This document shows positions 25,323 to 32,079 of a DNA stretch of 43,661 nt, piece by piece (within the stretch, counting starts at the first letter, position 1; each line of letters starts with the position of its first letter). The stretch comes from Gammaproteobacteria bacterium (GTDB taxonomy: Bacteria > Pseudomonadota > Gammaproteobacteria > SURF-13), in assembly GCA_016195665.1 (NCBI GenBank), contig JACPZD010000012.1:1-43661 (forward strand). Direction: 5' to 3'. The position numbers were made by a program, and so were the translations under genes. Below the pieces are notes generated by a model. It had not been told where the DNA came from and made no database searches. It was given only the letters and a program-made list of their open reading frames with translations.

Positions 25323-25703
25323 CTATCCAATTGAAGGAATATACTGCTGCAACTCTTCTTTTAAATGAGCAACCTCCCCGATGATTCTGTGCACTTCCTG
25401 GCCATCATGGAGAATTATTAATTCCGGCAGGTACTTCACGCCCAGATCGCGCGCCACCCCAAAGTTTCGATCCACATTCAGTTCCACCAATTGAAACGCC
25501 CCGGGATACTCCCGTAGAAAACTCAATAACTCTTGTTCAAGAATACGACATGACGCGCACCAAGGAGCCCAACAGCGCAGTACGGCGCTCCCAATGAACT
25601 CCGCAAGCAACCATGAACAATTGCTGCTATCCAGGGTAAACTGAGGAGTATCGGACAGAACGGCCGGCCGTATCGTTTCGGTTGTCACGGGATGAATTTT
25701 CAT
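25323..25703 (-). CDS. Thioredoxin-fold protein with WCASC active site
   Basis: This is a 126-residue thioredoxin-like protein. The redox site is CWAPWCASCRILEQEL at about residue 48 (canonical thioredoxin has WCGPC). The cis-proline region is VKYLPELIILHDGQEV. ATG 25703 has GAGGA upstream. A longer frame overlaps the preceding gene and is not supported. It starts seven bases after the nadA-like stop and is therefore co-transcribed with it. It may reduce a disulfide in, or protect, the iron-sulfur NadA-like enzyme; that is inferred from the pairing alone. Confidence 0.85.
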   Translation of the reverse strand: MKIHPVTTETIRPAVLSDTPQFTLDSSNCSWLLAEFIGSAVLRCWAPWCASCRILEQELLSFLREYPGAFQLVELNVDRNFGVARDLGVKYLPELIILHDGQEVHRIIGEVAHLKEELQQYIPSIG

Positions 25704-25710
25704 ATCGTCC

Positions 25711-26748
25711 TCACGCCGCTTGGTGCATGATACGTTCGCTGCGCTGATAAGCGGCCTGGATGCTTTCGAGTATCGGCGGCGTAAAAATGATGGTGTTCTC
25801 GATCGGCAGTTCTCCCTGCAGTGCAAGCAGTATGTTTTCCAGATTGATGGTTTTCATGAAGGGGCATAGTGAACAAGTGCCTATGAACTTCTTGCCCGGG
25901 TATTCAACCCGCAACTGATCGCTCAGGCCGCATTCGGTCACCATAAAGAAGCTGTTGATCTCGGGATGATCCGCGACAAACTTCTTCATTGCGCCGGTGC
26001 CGCCGTGCATATCCCCGTGGCTATAAAGCGAAGGATCCACCTCGGAGTGAAATAACACCGCCGTGTCAGGGTGCTTTTTTCTAAAGCTGATGACCTGATC
26101 CACGGTGTACGTATCGTGCACCACGCACTTGCCTTCCCAGGTGACGATCTCCTTGTTCAACGCCTGCTGTTCCTGCTGCAGAGATTTGCCGAACGCATGA
26201 TCGGGATAAAACAATACCTTGGGGGCGGGAATATTTGCGATCACCTTACGCGCGTTGGCTGAGGTGACGATATAATCCGATACCGCCTTCACCTCGGCGG
26301 TGGTCGTGGCGTAGGCCACCGCCGGGGCACCGGGGTGGTGCGCCTTGAGTTCCAGCACCTCGTCCACCGTGATGCTGTCCGCCACGGAGCAGCCTGCCTC
26401 TATACTGGGACAGATCACCGTTTTCTCAGGCGAGCCGATCTTGATCATCTCGGCAAGCGAGGTCACCGCGCAGGCGATAATCACCCCGGCATCGGATTCC
26501 TCACCCCGCCGGATGAGCCCCAAGGCATCCTCCGCATAATCCGCCACGCCATAGACGATGTCCGGTGTCATATAGTGATGCGCCAGGATGAGCGCGTTCT
26601 TTTCTCTTTTTAGTTTGTTGATGGCATAGGTAAACGGGGCAATGACCTCACAATCATCCCTGCGGTAACCCGTCTTGCTGAGTTTGTCATATAGTCTCTC
26701 TGTTTCTTTCTCCAGTGCTTCAATATCAATGCCGTCTAGTGGATTCAT
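25711..26748 (-). CDS. Quinolinate synthase-like protein (divergent NadA)
   Basis: This is a 345-residue protein of the NadA family, which normally condenses iminoaspartate with dihydroxyacetone phosphate to quinolinate using a [4Fe-4S] cluster. The three cluster cysteines are kept (C93 in ACAVTSLAEM, C208 in EGKCVVHD, C295 in CSLCPFMK). Several substrate-site motifs differ: the usual YxN[CT]SAAVKA reads YATTTAEVKA, HPEC reads HSEV, TEPG reads TECG, and GST reads GGT. So it may be a functional NadA variant or a paralog with another substrate. ATG 26748 follows AGGAGG at ideal spacing. It is paired with a thioredoxin. An operator-like palindrome lies about 200 bp upstream (26947-26962). Confidence 0.85.
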   Translation of the reverse strand: MNPLDGIDIEALEKETERLYDKLSKTGYRRDDCEVIAPFTYAINKLKREKNALILAHHYMTPDIVYGVADYAEDALGLIRRGEESDAGVIIACAVTSLAEMIKIGSPEKTVICPSIEAGCSVADSITVDEVLELKAHHPGAPAVAYATTTAEVKAVSDYIVTSANARKVIANIPAPKVLFYPDHAFGKSLQQEQQALNKEIVTWEGKCVVHDTYTVDQVISFRKKHPDTAVLFHSEVDPSLYSHGDMHGGTGAMKKFVADHPEINSFFMVTECGLSDQLRVEYPGKKFIGTCSLCPFMKTINLENILLALQGELPIENTIIFTPPILESIQAAYQRSERIMHQAA

Positions 26749-26946
26749 GCCATGCCTCCTAGCATCCCTCATGGGTATCGAATGAGTGAAATATCTGTAG
26801 AAAAATCTGAAAACTCTTGCGTCAAGCCCTTAAATGAGTGCACGCGCCGGGCTTGCCTACAGGAATCAAACACCCGGATGATTGATTTGTTGGATCGGAT
26901 CAGCTCGACTCGGTCCTATTTAATCGTTCTCTTAGGTCGCTGTAAA

Positions 26947-26962
26947 TACCTACTAGTAGGTA
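26947..26962. promoter_or_regulatory. Operator-like perfect palindrome upstream of the nadA-like gene
   Basis: TACCTACTAGTAGGTA is a perfect 16-bp palindrome. It resembles TACCATCCTATAGGTA at 27342-27357 (11 of 16 positions, with identical TACC and TAGGTA ends). The size and symmetry fit a TetR-type operator, and a TetR gene lies 1.7 kb away. Confidence 0.5.
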
Positions 26963-27035
26963 GACTTCAGGATAAGCTCTAACTCTAATTAAGTAATTAA
27001 ATTTAAAAGTGACTCTTTAAATAGTTACTCATAGG

Positions 27036-27105
27036 TCAGTAAGTAAGACACACTTCCGATCGCGTCCCCGCCCCCTGTGTAGGGGGCGGGACAGGGTGGG
27101 GGTAG
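27036..27105. repeat. GC-rich dispersed repeat, copy 3
   Basis: CAGTAAGTAAGACACACTT is followed by CCCCGCCCCCTGTGTAGGGG, then GCGGGACAGGGTGGGGGTAG. It matches 4907-4978 and the outer parts of 7210-7350. It is followed, as at 7210, by the 55-bp palindromic element. Confidence 0.8.
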
Positions 27106-27118
27106 TAAAATAGGGTAT

Positions 27119-27173
27119 TTACTCAGGAGTCACCTCATAAGCATTGTTGCCTTACTTTGTGACTCCTGAGTAA
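27119..27173. repeat. 55-bp palindromic element, copy 2
   Basis: The arms are TTACTCAGGAGTCAC (27119-27133) and GTGACTCCTGAGTAA (27159-27173), perfectly inverted. The core ends CCTTACTTT, as in the copy at 7372-7426. This copy is non-coding. Confidence 0.88.
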
Positions 27174-27309
27174 TAACACCGCCCTTGGCTCCCACCCCCA
27201 ATAAGTTGCATGGACAGACCTTATGAAGTACATGTCACTGTATTTTCAGGATAATTTGAAGATAAGCGGGGATCGGGTTCAGCTCATCAAGCGCTGGCTT
27301 AACATCACC

Positions 27310-27338
27310 TTGACAAGACCTCGGGTACTGACTAACGT
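27310..27338 (+). promoter_or_regulatory. Putative promoter of the oxidase gene
   Basis: A perfect -35 TTGACA (27310-27315), a 17-base spacer and a -10 TAACGT (27333-27338, four of six). A palindrome begins four bases downstream, around the expected transcription start. The leader to the gene would be about 225 bases. Confidence 0.5.
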
Positions 27339-27341
27339 ATC

Positions 27342-27357
27342 TACCATCCTATAGGTA
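27342..27357. promoter_or_regulatory. Operator-like palindrome downstream of the oxidase promoter
   Basis: TACCATCCTATAGGTA is an imperfect palindrome with CTACC/GGTAG ends, overlapping the expected start of transcription. It is similar to the palindrome at 26947-26962, so one repressor could control both divergent units. Confidence 0.45.
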
Positions 27358-27568
27358 GTATTTCTCTCGGAAAGCATCACTGGGGGAGGCGCCGGCGCAC
27401 AGATTTGGTACGCAGGGTGAATCACCCAGCCTGCAAGGGACATTACCGATCACAAAGGCCTAAAAAGCGCCGGATAGCATAAAGCGAGGTCTACGGTTAC
27501 TTACGTCAACGCCGCGGCTGTATCTACACCTACGTGTACATACCTTGACTAACCTCAGGAGGCATACT

Positions 27569-28315
27569 ATGCGAATGAATAGCACGGAGCTTTGGGAAAT
27601 GGTGGATGACACCCGCCTACAAACAGAATACACCGTAGATCATCTTGTCATCAGCTTACAAAGCGCCTCACTTGAGGCCCTGCAAAACATCTTTCTTCAG
27701 TACCGCTATTTCACAAAATATTACAGTGGTGACTTAGGACTGCTGATTTTTAAGGTACCTGATGGGAAATTCAAAAGCCTGATGGCCGAGATCCTCTACG
27801 AAGAGCTGGGAAACGGCGACCCTGTGCGCGCTCACACTAAGTTGTTGGACCATTTCCTGCTGGGTATAGGGGTAGATGGCGAGGACCTGGAAAACTCGCT
27901 CGAATCTGAAAACGCCTTGTTGCTGGAGGAGGCACGCCAGCTTATGCTGGCGAACCCTCCGGCGTACGCGATCGGGTTACGCGGCATGGGTGGCGAGTGT
28001 CTATGCCAGATCTACCTTACCGCCGTGTTCAAACAGCTGCTCAAAAATCCGGTCATCCTAAAAATAAAAAACAACATTGATTGGACCTTCTGGGAGATTC
28101 ATACCGGAGAGGTAGACATCGAACATCGCCAAAAGGTGCGAGCGGCCATCAATGAAATCGTTGACACTGATCCGAGCAGTGTAGAACAGATTGCTGCCGG
28201 TTATACCAAGGCCAAGCACGCTTGGGACAGCTTTTGGGCGAATAGTCATCGTTTAACTCATAGCCATAAATTCTCCCGCTCCCCATATCGGTCGAACTCG
28301 TTGACTGCTCGATAG
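27569..28315 (+). CDS. Haem-oxygenase-like putative diiron oxidase (iron-containing redox enzyme family)
   Basis: This is a 248-residue all-helical protein. The pattern fits haem-oxygenase-like diiron oxidases and oxygenases (relatives include CADD, UndA and SznF). It has E79 and H89 in YEELGNGDPVRAHTKLLDHF, E143 in GLRGMGGECLCQIYL, and H178, D183 and H186 in FWEIHTGEVDIEHR. The last motif is one residue longer than the common H-x3-D-x2-H, so metal binding should be tested. ATG 27569 is preceded by AGGAGG; the in-frame TTG at 27545 is rejected. The C-terminal 25 residues are Ser/Arg-rich. Substrate unknown. Neighbours are a NadA-like enzyme and a TetR regulator. Confidence 0.78.
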   Translation: MRMNSTELWEMVDDTRLQTEYTVDHLVISLQSASLEALQNIFLQYRYFTKYYSGDLGLLIFKVPDGKFKSLMAEILYEELGNGDPVRAHTKLLDHFLLGIGVDGEDLENSLESENALLLEEARQLMLANPPAYAIGLRGMGGECLCQIYLTAVFKQLLKNPVILKIKNNIDWTFWEIHTGEVDIEHRQKVRAAINEIVDTDPSSVEQIAAGYTKAKHAWDSFWANSHRLTHSHKFSRSPYRSNSLTAR

Positions 28316-28640
28316 TGGCCGAATCAATTCGGCCCTCCGTCCTTCGATAAACTCAGGACTTAGGATTGAACCTACGCGGGTGCGAATTTCGCACGTCAAC
28401 TTTTTATTGAAGTGAGGGATGCTTCTTTGCGGCGACCCTGCCTACTTCTGGCGTTGCTTTTGGTATAATAATTAAGCAATTTAACTATACTACTGCAAGC
28501 GGACCCGCGGGTTTTAGCTGCCATGTACGGCGCATCGTACACCGGCACGCTGAGCGCAGGGCGAGCCGCGGCAAGCCTGTTCTGAGCCCTTTACTTCATC
28601 AGAATAAACTCCGTCGCAGGGACCAAAGGATTAAACTTTA
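28316..28640. other. 325-bp intergenic region upstream of the TetR gene
   Basis: No gene is visible. It begins with a GGCCGAATCAATTCGGCC palindrome right after the oxidase stop. It holds a good -10 box TATAAT (28464-28469) without a clear -35, followed by an AT-rich patch, and a GC-rich segment just before the TetR start. The TetR promoter probably lies at about 28440-28470. Confidence 0.6.
28317..28334. repeat. GGCCGAAT/ATTCGGCC palindrome after the oxidase gene
   Basis: GGCCGAATCAATTCGGCC shares its 8-bp arms with the copies in rsmB (8566-8583) and after topA (16590-16607); only the centre differs. It starts one base after the stop codon. Confidence 0.82.
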
Positions 28641-29294
28641 ATGAAAGACCGGAGGGAACAACTCCTGGATGTCGCGCAGGACATTATTCAGCGTCGTGGA
28701 TACAATGCCTTCAGTTATCAGGACCTCTGCAATAGAGTCCACATCCGCAAGGCAAGCATTCATCACCACTTCCCAAAAAAGGAAGATATCGGACTTGCAC
28801 TCATCAAGCGCTACACCGAGAAATTCTCAGAAATAATACATAACATACCCGCGGAGCACACCAGTCCACGTGCACAGATCGAAGCCTATTGTTACCTGTT
28901 TGACTACACCCTGAGCAGCTCCAATTATGAAAAGCTTTGTCTCGGGGGGATTATGGGTGCGGAGCTCCTTACTCTGCCAAAAACCATCCACAGGGCCATC
29001 GCTGAGTTTTGCCGCGTTAATGAGGAATGGCTGAAAGAAGTGATCCAAACCGGAATCACTCAAGGCGTGTTCAAGCCCGAGACAGATCCTGACAATATGG
29101 CGCGTTTGATCTTCAGCAGTCTTGAAGGCGCTATGCTGGCCGCCCGCATTGAAGGCCGAGAGGAATACGTGCGTCAGGTGGTACAGCAATTCCGCGATCT
29201 GCTTTATATAAAGCCATCACGCGCAACGGCGCCACGTCAAAAGCGGCCAAAGACCGGGGTGACTGCGCAACGGCGCACGCGATCTGCAAAGTGA
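28641..29294 (+). CDS. TetR/AcrR family transcriptional regulator
   Basis: This is a 217-residue repressor-type protein. The N-terminal helix-turn-helix is RREQLLDVAQDIIQRRGYNA, then FSYQDLCNRVHIRKASIHHHF, then PKKEDIG. The C-terminal ligand/dimer domain (about 60-190) resembles TetR_C proteins (LCLGGIMGAELLTLP; MARLIFSSLEGAMLAARIEG). The tail is basic (RATAPRQKRPKTGVTAQRR). It probably responds to a small hydrophobic or electrophilic molecule. The two similar palindromes upstream of the oxidase and nadA-like genes are candidate targets. It ends at a bidirectional terminator. Confidence 0.9.
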   Translation: MKDRREQLLDVAQDIIQRRGYNAFSYQDLCNRVHIRKASIHHHFPKKEDIGLALIKRYTEKFSEIIHNIPAEHTSPRAQIEAYCYLFDYTLSSSNYEKLCLGGIMGAELLTLPKTIHRAIAEFCRVNEEWLKEVIQTGITQGVFKPETDPDNMARLIFSSLEGAMLAARIEGREEYVRQVVQQFRDLLYIKPSRATAPRQKRPKTGVTAQRRTRSAK

Positions 29295-29339
29295 AGTGAG
29301 AGCGAGGAAGGACTGAATACCCCTGCCTCGCCTCCAAAA

Positions 29340-29363
29340 AAACGGGCGCCGAGGCGCCCGTTT
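29340..29363. terminator. Bidirectional terminator between the TetR gene and porin 2
   Basis: AAACGGGCGCC and GGCGCCCGTTT form a perfect 11-bp inverted repeat two bases apart, flanked by an A-run on one side and T-rich sequence on the other. It serves both converging genes. Confidence 0.88.
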
Positions 29364-29391
29364 AAACAACTATTATTGTTATTAGGTAGAC

Positions 29392-30453
29392 TTAGAAGTT
29401 GTGCTTGAAGCCAACTGAAAAGGCACTGACATCTTGTCCGGGAGAGGCAGGAAAGGTAACGCCGCTGGTGGCGTTTTGGCTTCCACCCAGGTTGTAGTTA
29501 CCATTGCTGTCATTGTTGGTTCTGGCATACAAACCATAGACTTCAGTACGCTTGGAAAGGTGGTGCGACACACCAGCGGCCCAGAACGTAGCGCCATCAT
29601 TGCCGCCCGGAGCATTACTGTTATCGGCTTTAGCATAGGCCAGCTTGAAGGTGTTATTGCCCAGATTGTGTGACACACCTAACCACCAAGCATCACGCTC
29701 ATTGGCGCTGGCTGATGCATCCGACTGGATGTTGTCATAGATGGCGCTAACGGTTGTAGCACCGCCGAAGGTATAGCTTAGTGAAACCTTATGGGCGGTG
29801 ATGTCTTCGAGACCAACGCCATTCTTCTGGTCACTATAGGCATAGGTAGCACCCCAGGGTCCATTGCTATAATTGACTTGGGCGCCCCATTGATCACTGT
29901 TCTTGGACGGAGTTTCGTCAAAGCCATACTGTGCATGCCCGCTAAAGCCATTGACAGAAGGAGCAAACCAGATGATGGAATTACCAATACCACTGTCGAG
30001 ATAGACACCGCCTTTCGTGCTACCGATAATTGAGCTGTAATCGGCGATGGTGTTTACAAAGATATCTACGTTATTGGTAGCCGTTTTCCAGGGGCGGCCT
30101 TGCGCGCCAAGGGCGACGGTGCCGAAGGCGCCCGCTAAACCGGCCCAGCTGTCACGGGCACCCCCTAAGAAGGCAGGTCCGCCCAGCCCGGTAGCACTGC
30201 TTCCGGTATCGTAACCAGCGAAGACGTCAAAGTGGAATACGGCCTTCAGACCGTTGCCCAAGCCTTCATAGCCTTCTACGCCGAGTACGGACTGATTGCT
30301 GGATACATTGGTAGTACGGTCTTTGCCGTTATCGATGGAGTCGACAGATACGTTAGCCGAACCATAGAGCTTAACATTGCCTTCATCAGCAAGCGCAGTC
30401 ATTGGGGCGGTAATGGCGCCTGCGATTGCTACAGCAAGTAGTTTTTTATTCAT
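29392..30453 (-). CDS. Outer-membrane porin (Gram-negative porin family), paralog 2
   Basis: This is a 353-residue porin. The signal peptide (MNKKLLAVAIAGAITAPMTA, cleaved before DEGNVKLYGSANVSVD) precedes a beta-barrel with the GYEGLGNGLKAVFHFDVFAG motif and a terminal phenylalanine (SAFSVGFKHNF). ATG 30453 is preceded by AAGGAG; a 32-codon upstream extension has no support. It is homologous along its length to the porin at 24072-25151 (for example NYSNGPWGATYAYSDQ versus NYSNGPWYFTYAHAAQ). An AT-rich upstream region (30480-30580) suggests a strong promoter. Confidence 0.92.
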   Translation of the reverse strand: MNKKLLAVAIAGAITAPMTALADEGNVKLYGSANVSVDSIDNGKDRTTNVSSNQSVLGVEGYEGLGNGLKAVFHFDVFAGYDTGSSATGLGGPAFLGGARDSWAGLAGAFGTVALGAQGRPWKTATNNVDIFVNTIADYSSIIGSTKGGVYLDSGIGNSIIWFAPSVNGFSGHAQYGFDETPSKNSDQWGAQVNYSNGPWGATYAYSDQKNGVGLEDITAHKVSLSYTFGGATTVSAIYDNIQSDASASANERDAWWLGVSHNLGNNTFKLAYAKADNSNAPGGNDGATFWAAGVSHHLSKRTEVYGLYARTNNDSNGNYNLGGSQNATSGVTFPASPGQDVSAFSVGFKHNF

Positions 30454-30583
30454 TTGTTTCTCCTTAATTAGGGTTACAAAGCGTCTATTGACGGGGGTAA
30501 ATATATCAAGACTGTTCAGCATTGCAACAGTTTTTTTGAAAAAAACCACAAAATATTTTTATTGTTGTAAAAAAGATACAGTT

Positions 30584-30997
30584 TTATCCGGTGACTAAGG
30601 CCAGACCGGCCCGTTTGGCCGCCGCTTTCAATCGGCCATCTCGCGTGGCGAGCGGCAAGCCTTCCCGCATGGCGAGTTCAAGATAGGCCGCGTCGTAGCT
30701 GGAGAGCTTATATTCACGGGCAAGGGGTAATAGCACTGTTATCACGGGGGCAAATTCGATTGAGCGAATATGTATTCTAAATTTGGAGATCCGGTTGGTG
30801 AAGTAATCCACCTTTGCCCTGGTGAGACGCCGCGTTCGTTCAGCCACCAGCAGGCAGTTCATGACCTCCAGGGACCAGATGGCGGGCGCCCAGGCATCAC
30901 CCTCCCTCAAGAGTTCAAGAGAGGCATCGGAACAGGCATCGCGCTCTTCGTCGAAAGCCCAGGACATCGTGACGGAACAATCCAGCACAAAGCTCAT
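30584..30997 (-). CDS. vapC: PIN-domain toxin, VapC family
   Basis: This is a 137-residue putative RNase toxin. The acidic PIN residues are visible: D6 (FVLDCSVTMSWAF), E44 (WSLEVMNCLL), D100 (LSSYDAAYLELA) and D119 (LATRDGRLKAAA). Its ATG overlaps the antitoxin stop by one base (TAATG), typical of a coupled toxin-antitoxin operon. VapC toxins usually cut tRNA or rRNA loops; the target is not predictable here. Confidence 0.9.
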   Translation of the reverse strand: MSFVLDCSVTMSWAFDEERDACSDASLELLREGDAWAPAIWSLEVMNCLLVAERTRRLTRAKVDYFTNRISKFRIHIRSIEFAPVITVLLPLAREYKLSSYDAAYLELAMREGLPLATRDGRLKAAAKRAGLALVTG

Positions 30998-31239
30998 TAG
31001 TAGCGGCGACCTTCTTCGATCATTTCCCGGATGGTCAGGCCATCGAGCCTGTTACCTTTACTGAAGGCGCGCAGCTCCTCAATTACTTTTTCTATATCGG
31101 GTTTTGCCTGAAGGGATGCGGAAACGAGCTTGGCCACGGGCGTACCGTGCCGGGTTATGGTAATCTCTTCACCCTTAGCGACTTCATCGAGCAGGCTTGA
31201 TAAATGGGTTTTAGCCTCGAAAGCGCCGACAGTTTTCAT
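30997..31239 (-). CDS. vapB: Phd/YefM-type antitoxin partner of the PIN toxin
   Basis: This is an 80-residue protein with the Phd/YefM fold: MKTVGAFEAKTHLSSLLDEV, then GEEITITRHGTPVAKLVS. The C-terminal region (LDGLTIREMIEEGRRY) probably wraps around the toxin. It should bind its own promoter; the AT-rich stretch at 31245-31285 is a candidate operator region. It is encoded first, as expected for the labile antitoxin. Confidence 0.9.
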   Translation of the reverse strand: MKTVGAFEAKTHLSSLLDEVAKGEEITITRHGTPVAKLVSASLQAKPDIEKVIEELRAFSKGNRLDGLTIREMIEEGRRY

Positions 31240-31292
31240 GTATATCCTCTGTTCAGTCTGGTTGCTAAACTAGTTTATATCAACTTGAATGG

Positions 31293-31907
31293 ATGTCAAT
31301 CAGTGAGGCTTCATTGAACGCCCCCGGACGCAATGACCCCTGCCCCTGTGGCAGCGGACTAAAATATAAAAAGTGCCACGGCGCCGCCAAACCGGCGGCG
31401 CCCAAGGTTATCCCTATTTCCATGATAGGGACAAGAAGTCAAACGCAGGTCGGTACGCCGCGCCCTTGCGGAGACTGTTCGCTGTGCTGCGACGGCTGGC
31501 TCAGGACGCATGTGCTCGGCCATGATATTTATCTCGGCCACCCCTGCGTCTACAGCGACGGGCATCGTTGCACCATACATGAAAGACGGCCGGAAGATCC
31601 GTGCCGCGTGTTTTTCTGCGGCTGGGCGGAGGCGGGGAGTCATCTCCCGGAGTGGATGTGGCCCAATAAAACCGGCGTGATCGTGCTCACCGGCCGTTCG
31701 CAATGGCGCGGGCAACCGGTGGATGTGCTGGTATCCGCCGGGCGTGACCCGGATGAGCGGATATTGGGCTGGTATCGTGACTATTCCACCAAAACGATGC
31801 GCCCGTTTATGTATCAGATCAATGAGCAGTGGTTTGGTTATGGCCCCGCGGCCTTTCAGCAGGAGATGGCGGCCAGGGTGGCCAGGGGGGAGCGGTTGTG
31901 GACTTGA
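31293..31907 (+). CDS. SEC-C motif and cysteine-cluster protein
   Basis: This is a 204-residue protein. An N-terminal SEC-C zinc motif ([17 protein letters not shown], residues 14-30) is followed by a CxxCxxCC-type cluster ([11 protein letters not shown], about 58-68) and further cysteines ([24 protein letters not shown]). The second part resembles YkgJ-type metal-binding domains. No enzymatic role is assignable. The stop precedes a heptad-arm element and the tRNA-Gln gene. Confidence 0.8.
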   Translation: MSISEASLNAPGRNDPCPCGSGLKYKKCHGAAKPAAPKVIPISMIGTRSQTQVGTPRPCGDCSLCCDGWLRTHVLGHDIYLGHPCVYSDGHRCTIHERRPEDPCRVFFCGWAEAGSHLPEWMWPNKTGVIVLTGRSQWRGQPVDVLVSAGRDPDERILGWYRDYSTKTMRPFMYQINEQWFGYGPAAFQQEMAARVARGERLWT

Positions 31908-31911
31908 AATA

Positions 31912-31989
31912 CAGATACAAGATACAAGGGCAAAGATACAAGTTAAAGAAGCTATACGCCCCTTCCCTCAAGCTTGTATCTTGTATCTG
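31912..31989. repeat. Heptad-arm inverted repeat element 4 (left of tRNA-Gln)
   Basis: ACAGATACAAGATACAAG (31911-31928) is perfectly inverted as CTTGTATCTTGTATCTGT (31973-31990), with 44 bases between. The centre contains another AAGATACAAGTTAAA unit, also seen in element 1. It ends eight bases from the CCA end of the tRNA-Gln gene. Confidence 0.9.
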
Positions 31990-31997
31990 TCGTTGTA

Positions 31998-32071
31998 TGG
32001 CTGGGGGACGAGGATTCGAACCTCGGTTAACGGAGTCAGAGTCCGTAGTCCTACCGCTAGACGATCCCCCA
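31998..32071 (-). tRNA. tRNA-Gln (anticodon CTG)
   Basis: This is a 74-base cloverleaf on the minus strand. The acceptor TGGGGGA pairs with TCCCCCA. The anticodon arm is ACGGA-CTCTGAC-TCCGT with anticodon CTG. The T arm is CGAGG-TTCGAAT-CCTCG. GCCA at the 3' end is encoded. It closely resembles E. coli tRNA-Gln. It is flanked on both sides within about ten bases by heptad-arm elements. Confidence 0.96.
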
Positions 32072-32079
32072 ATTGACAA

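Larger units (their letters stand above)
26749..27568. other. 820-bp intergenic region between the nadA-like gene and the oxidase gene
   Basis: I see no convincing gene here; the open frame at 26752-26982 has no family features. The region is a divergent control zone. From left to right it contains the nadA-like leader, a perfect 16-bp palindrome (26947-26962), an AT-rich stretch (26975-27025), the GC-rich repeat copy 3, the 55-bp palindromic element copy 2, a possible promoter (27310-27338) and a second palindrome (27342-27357). Confidence 0.7.

Noticed and set aside
26752-26982. 76-codon open frame upstream of the nadA-like gene
   Set aside because: It overlaps the nadA-like leader and the palindrome, and shows no recognisable domain or ribosome-binding site.
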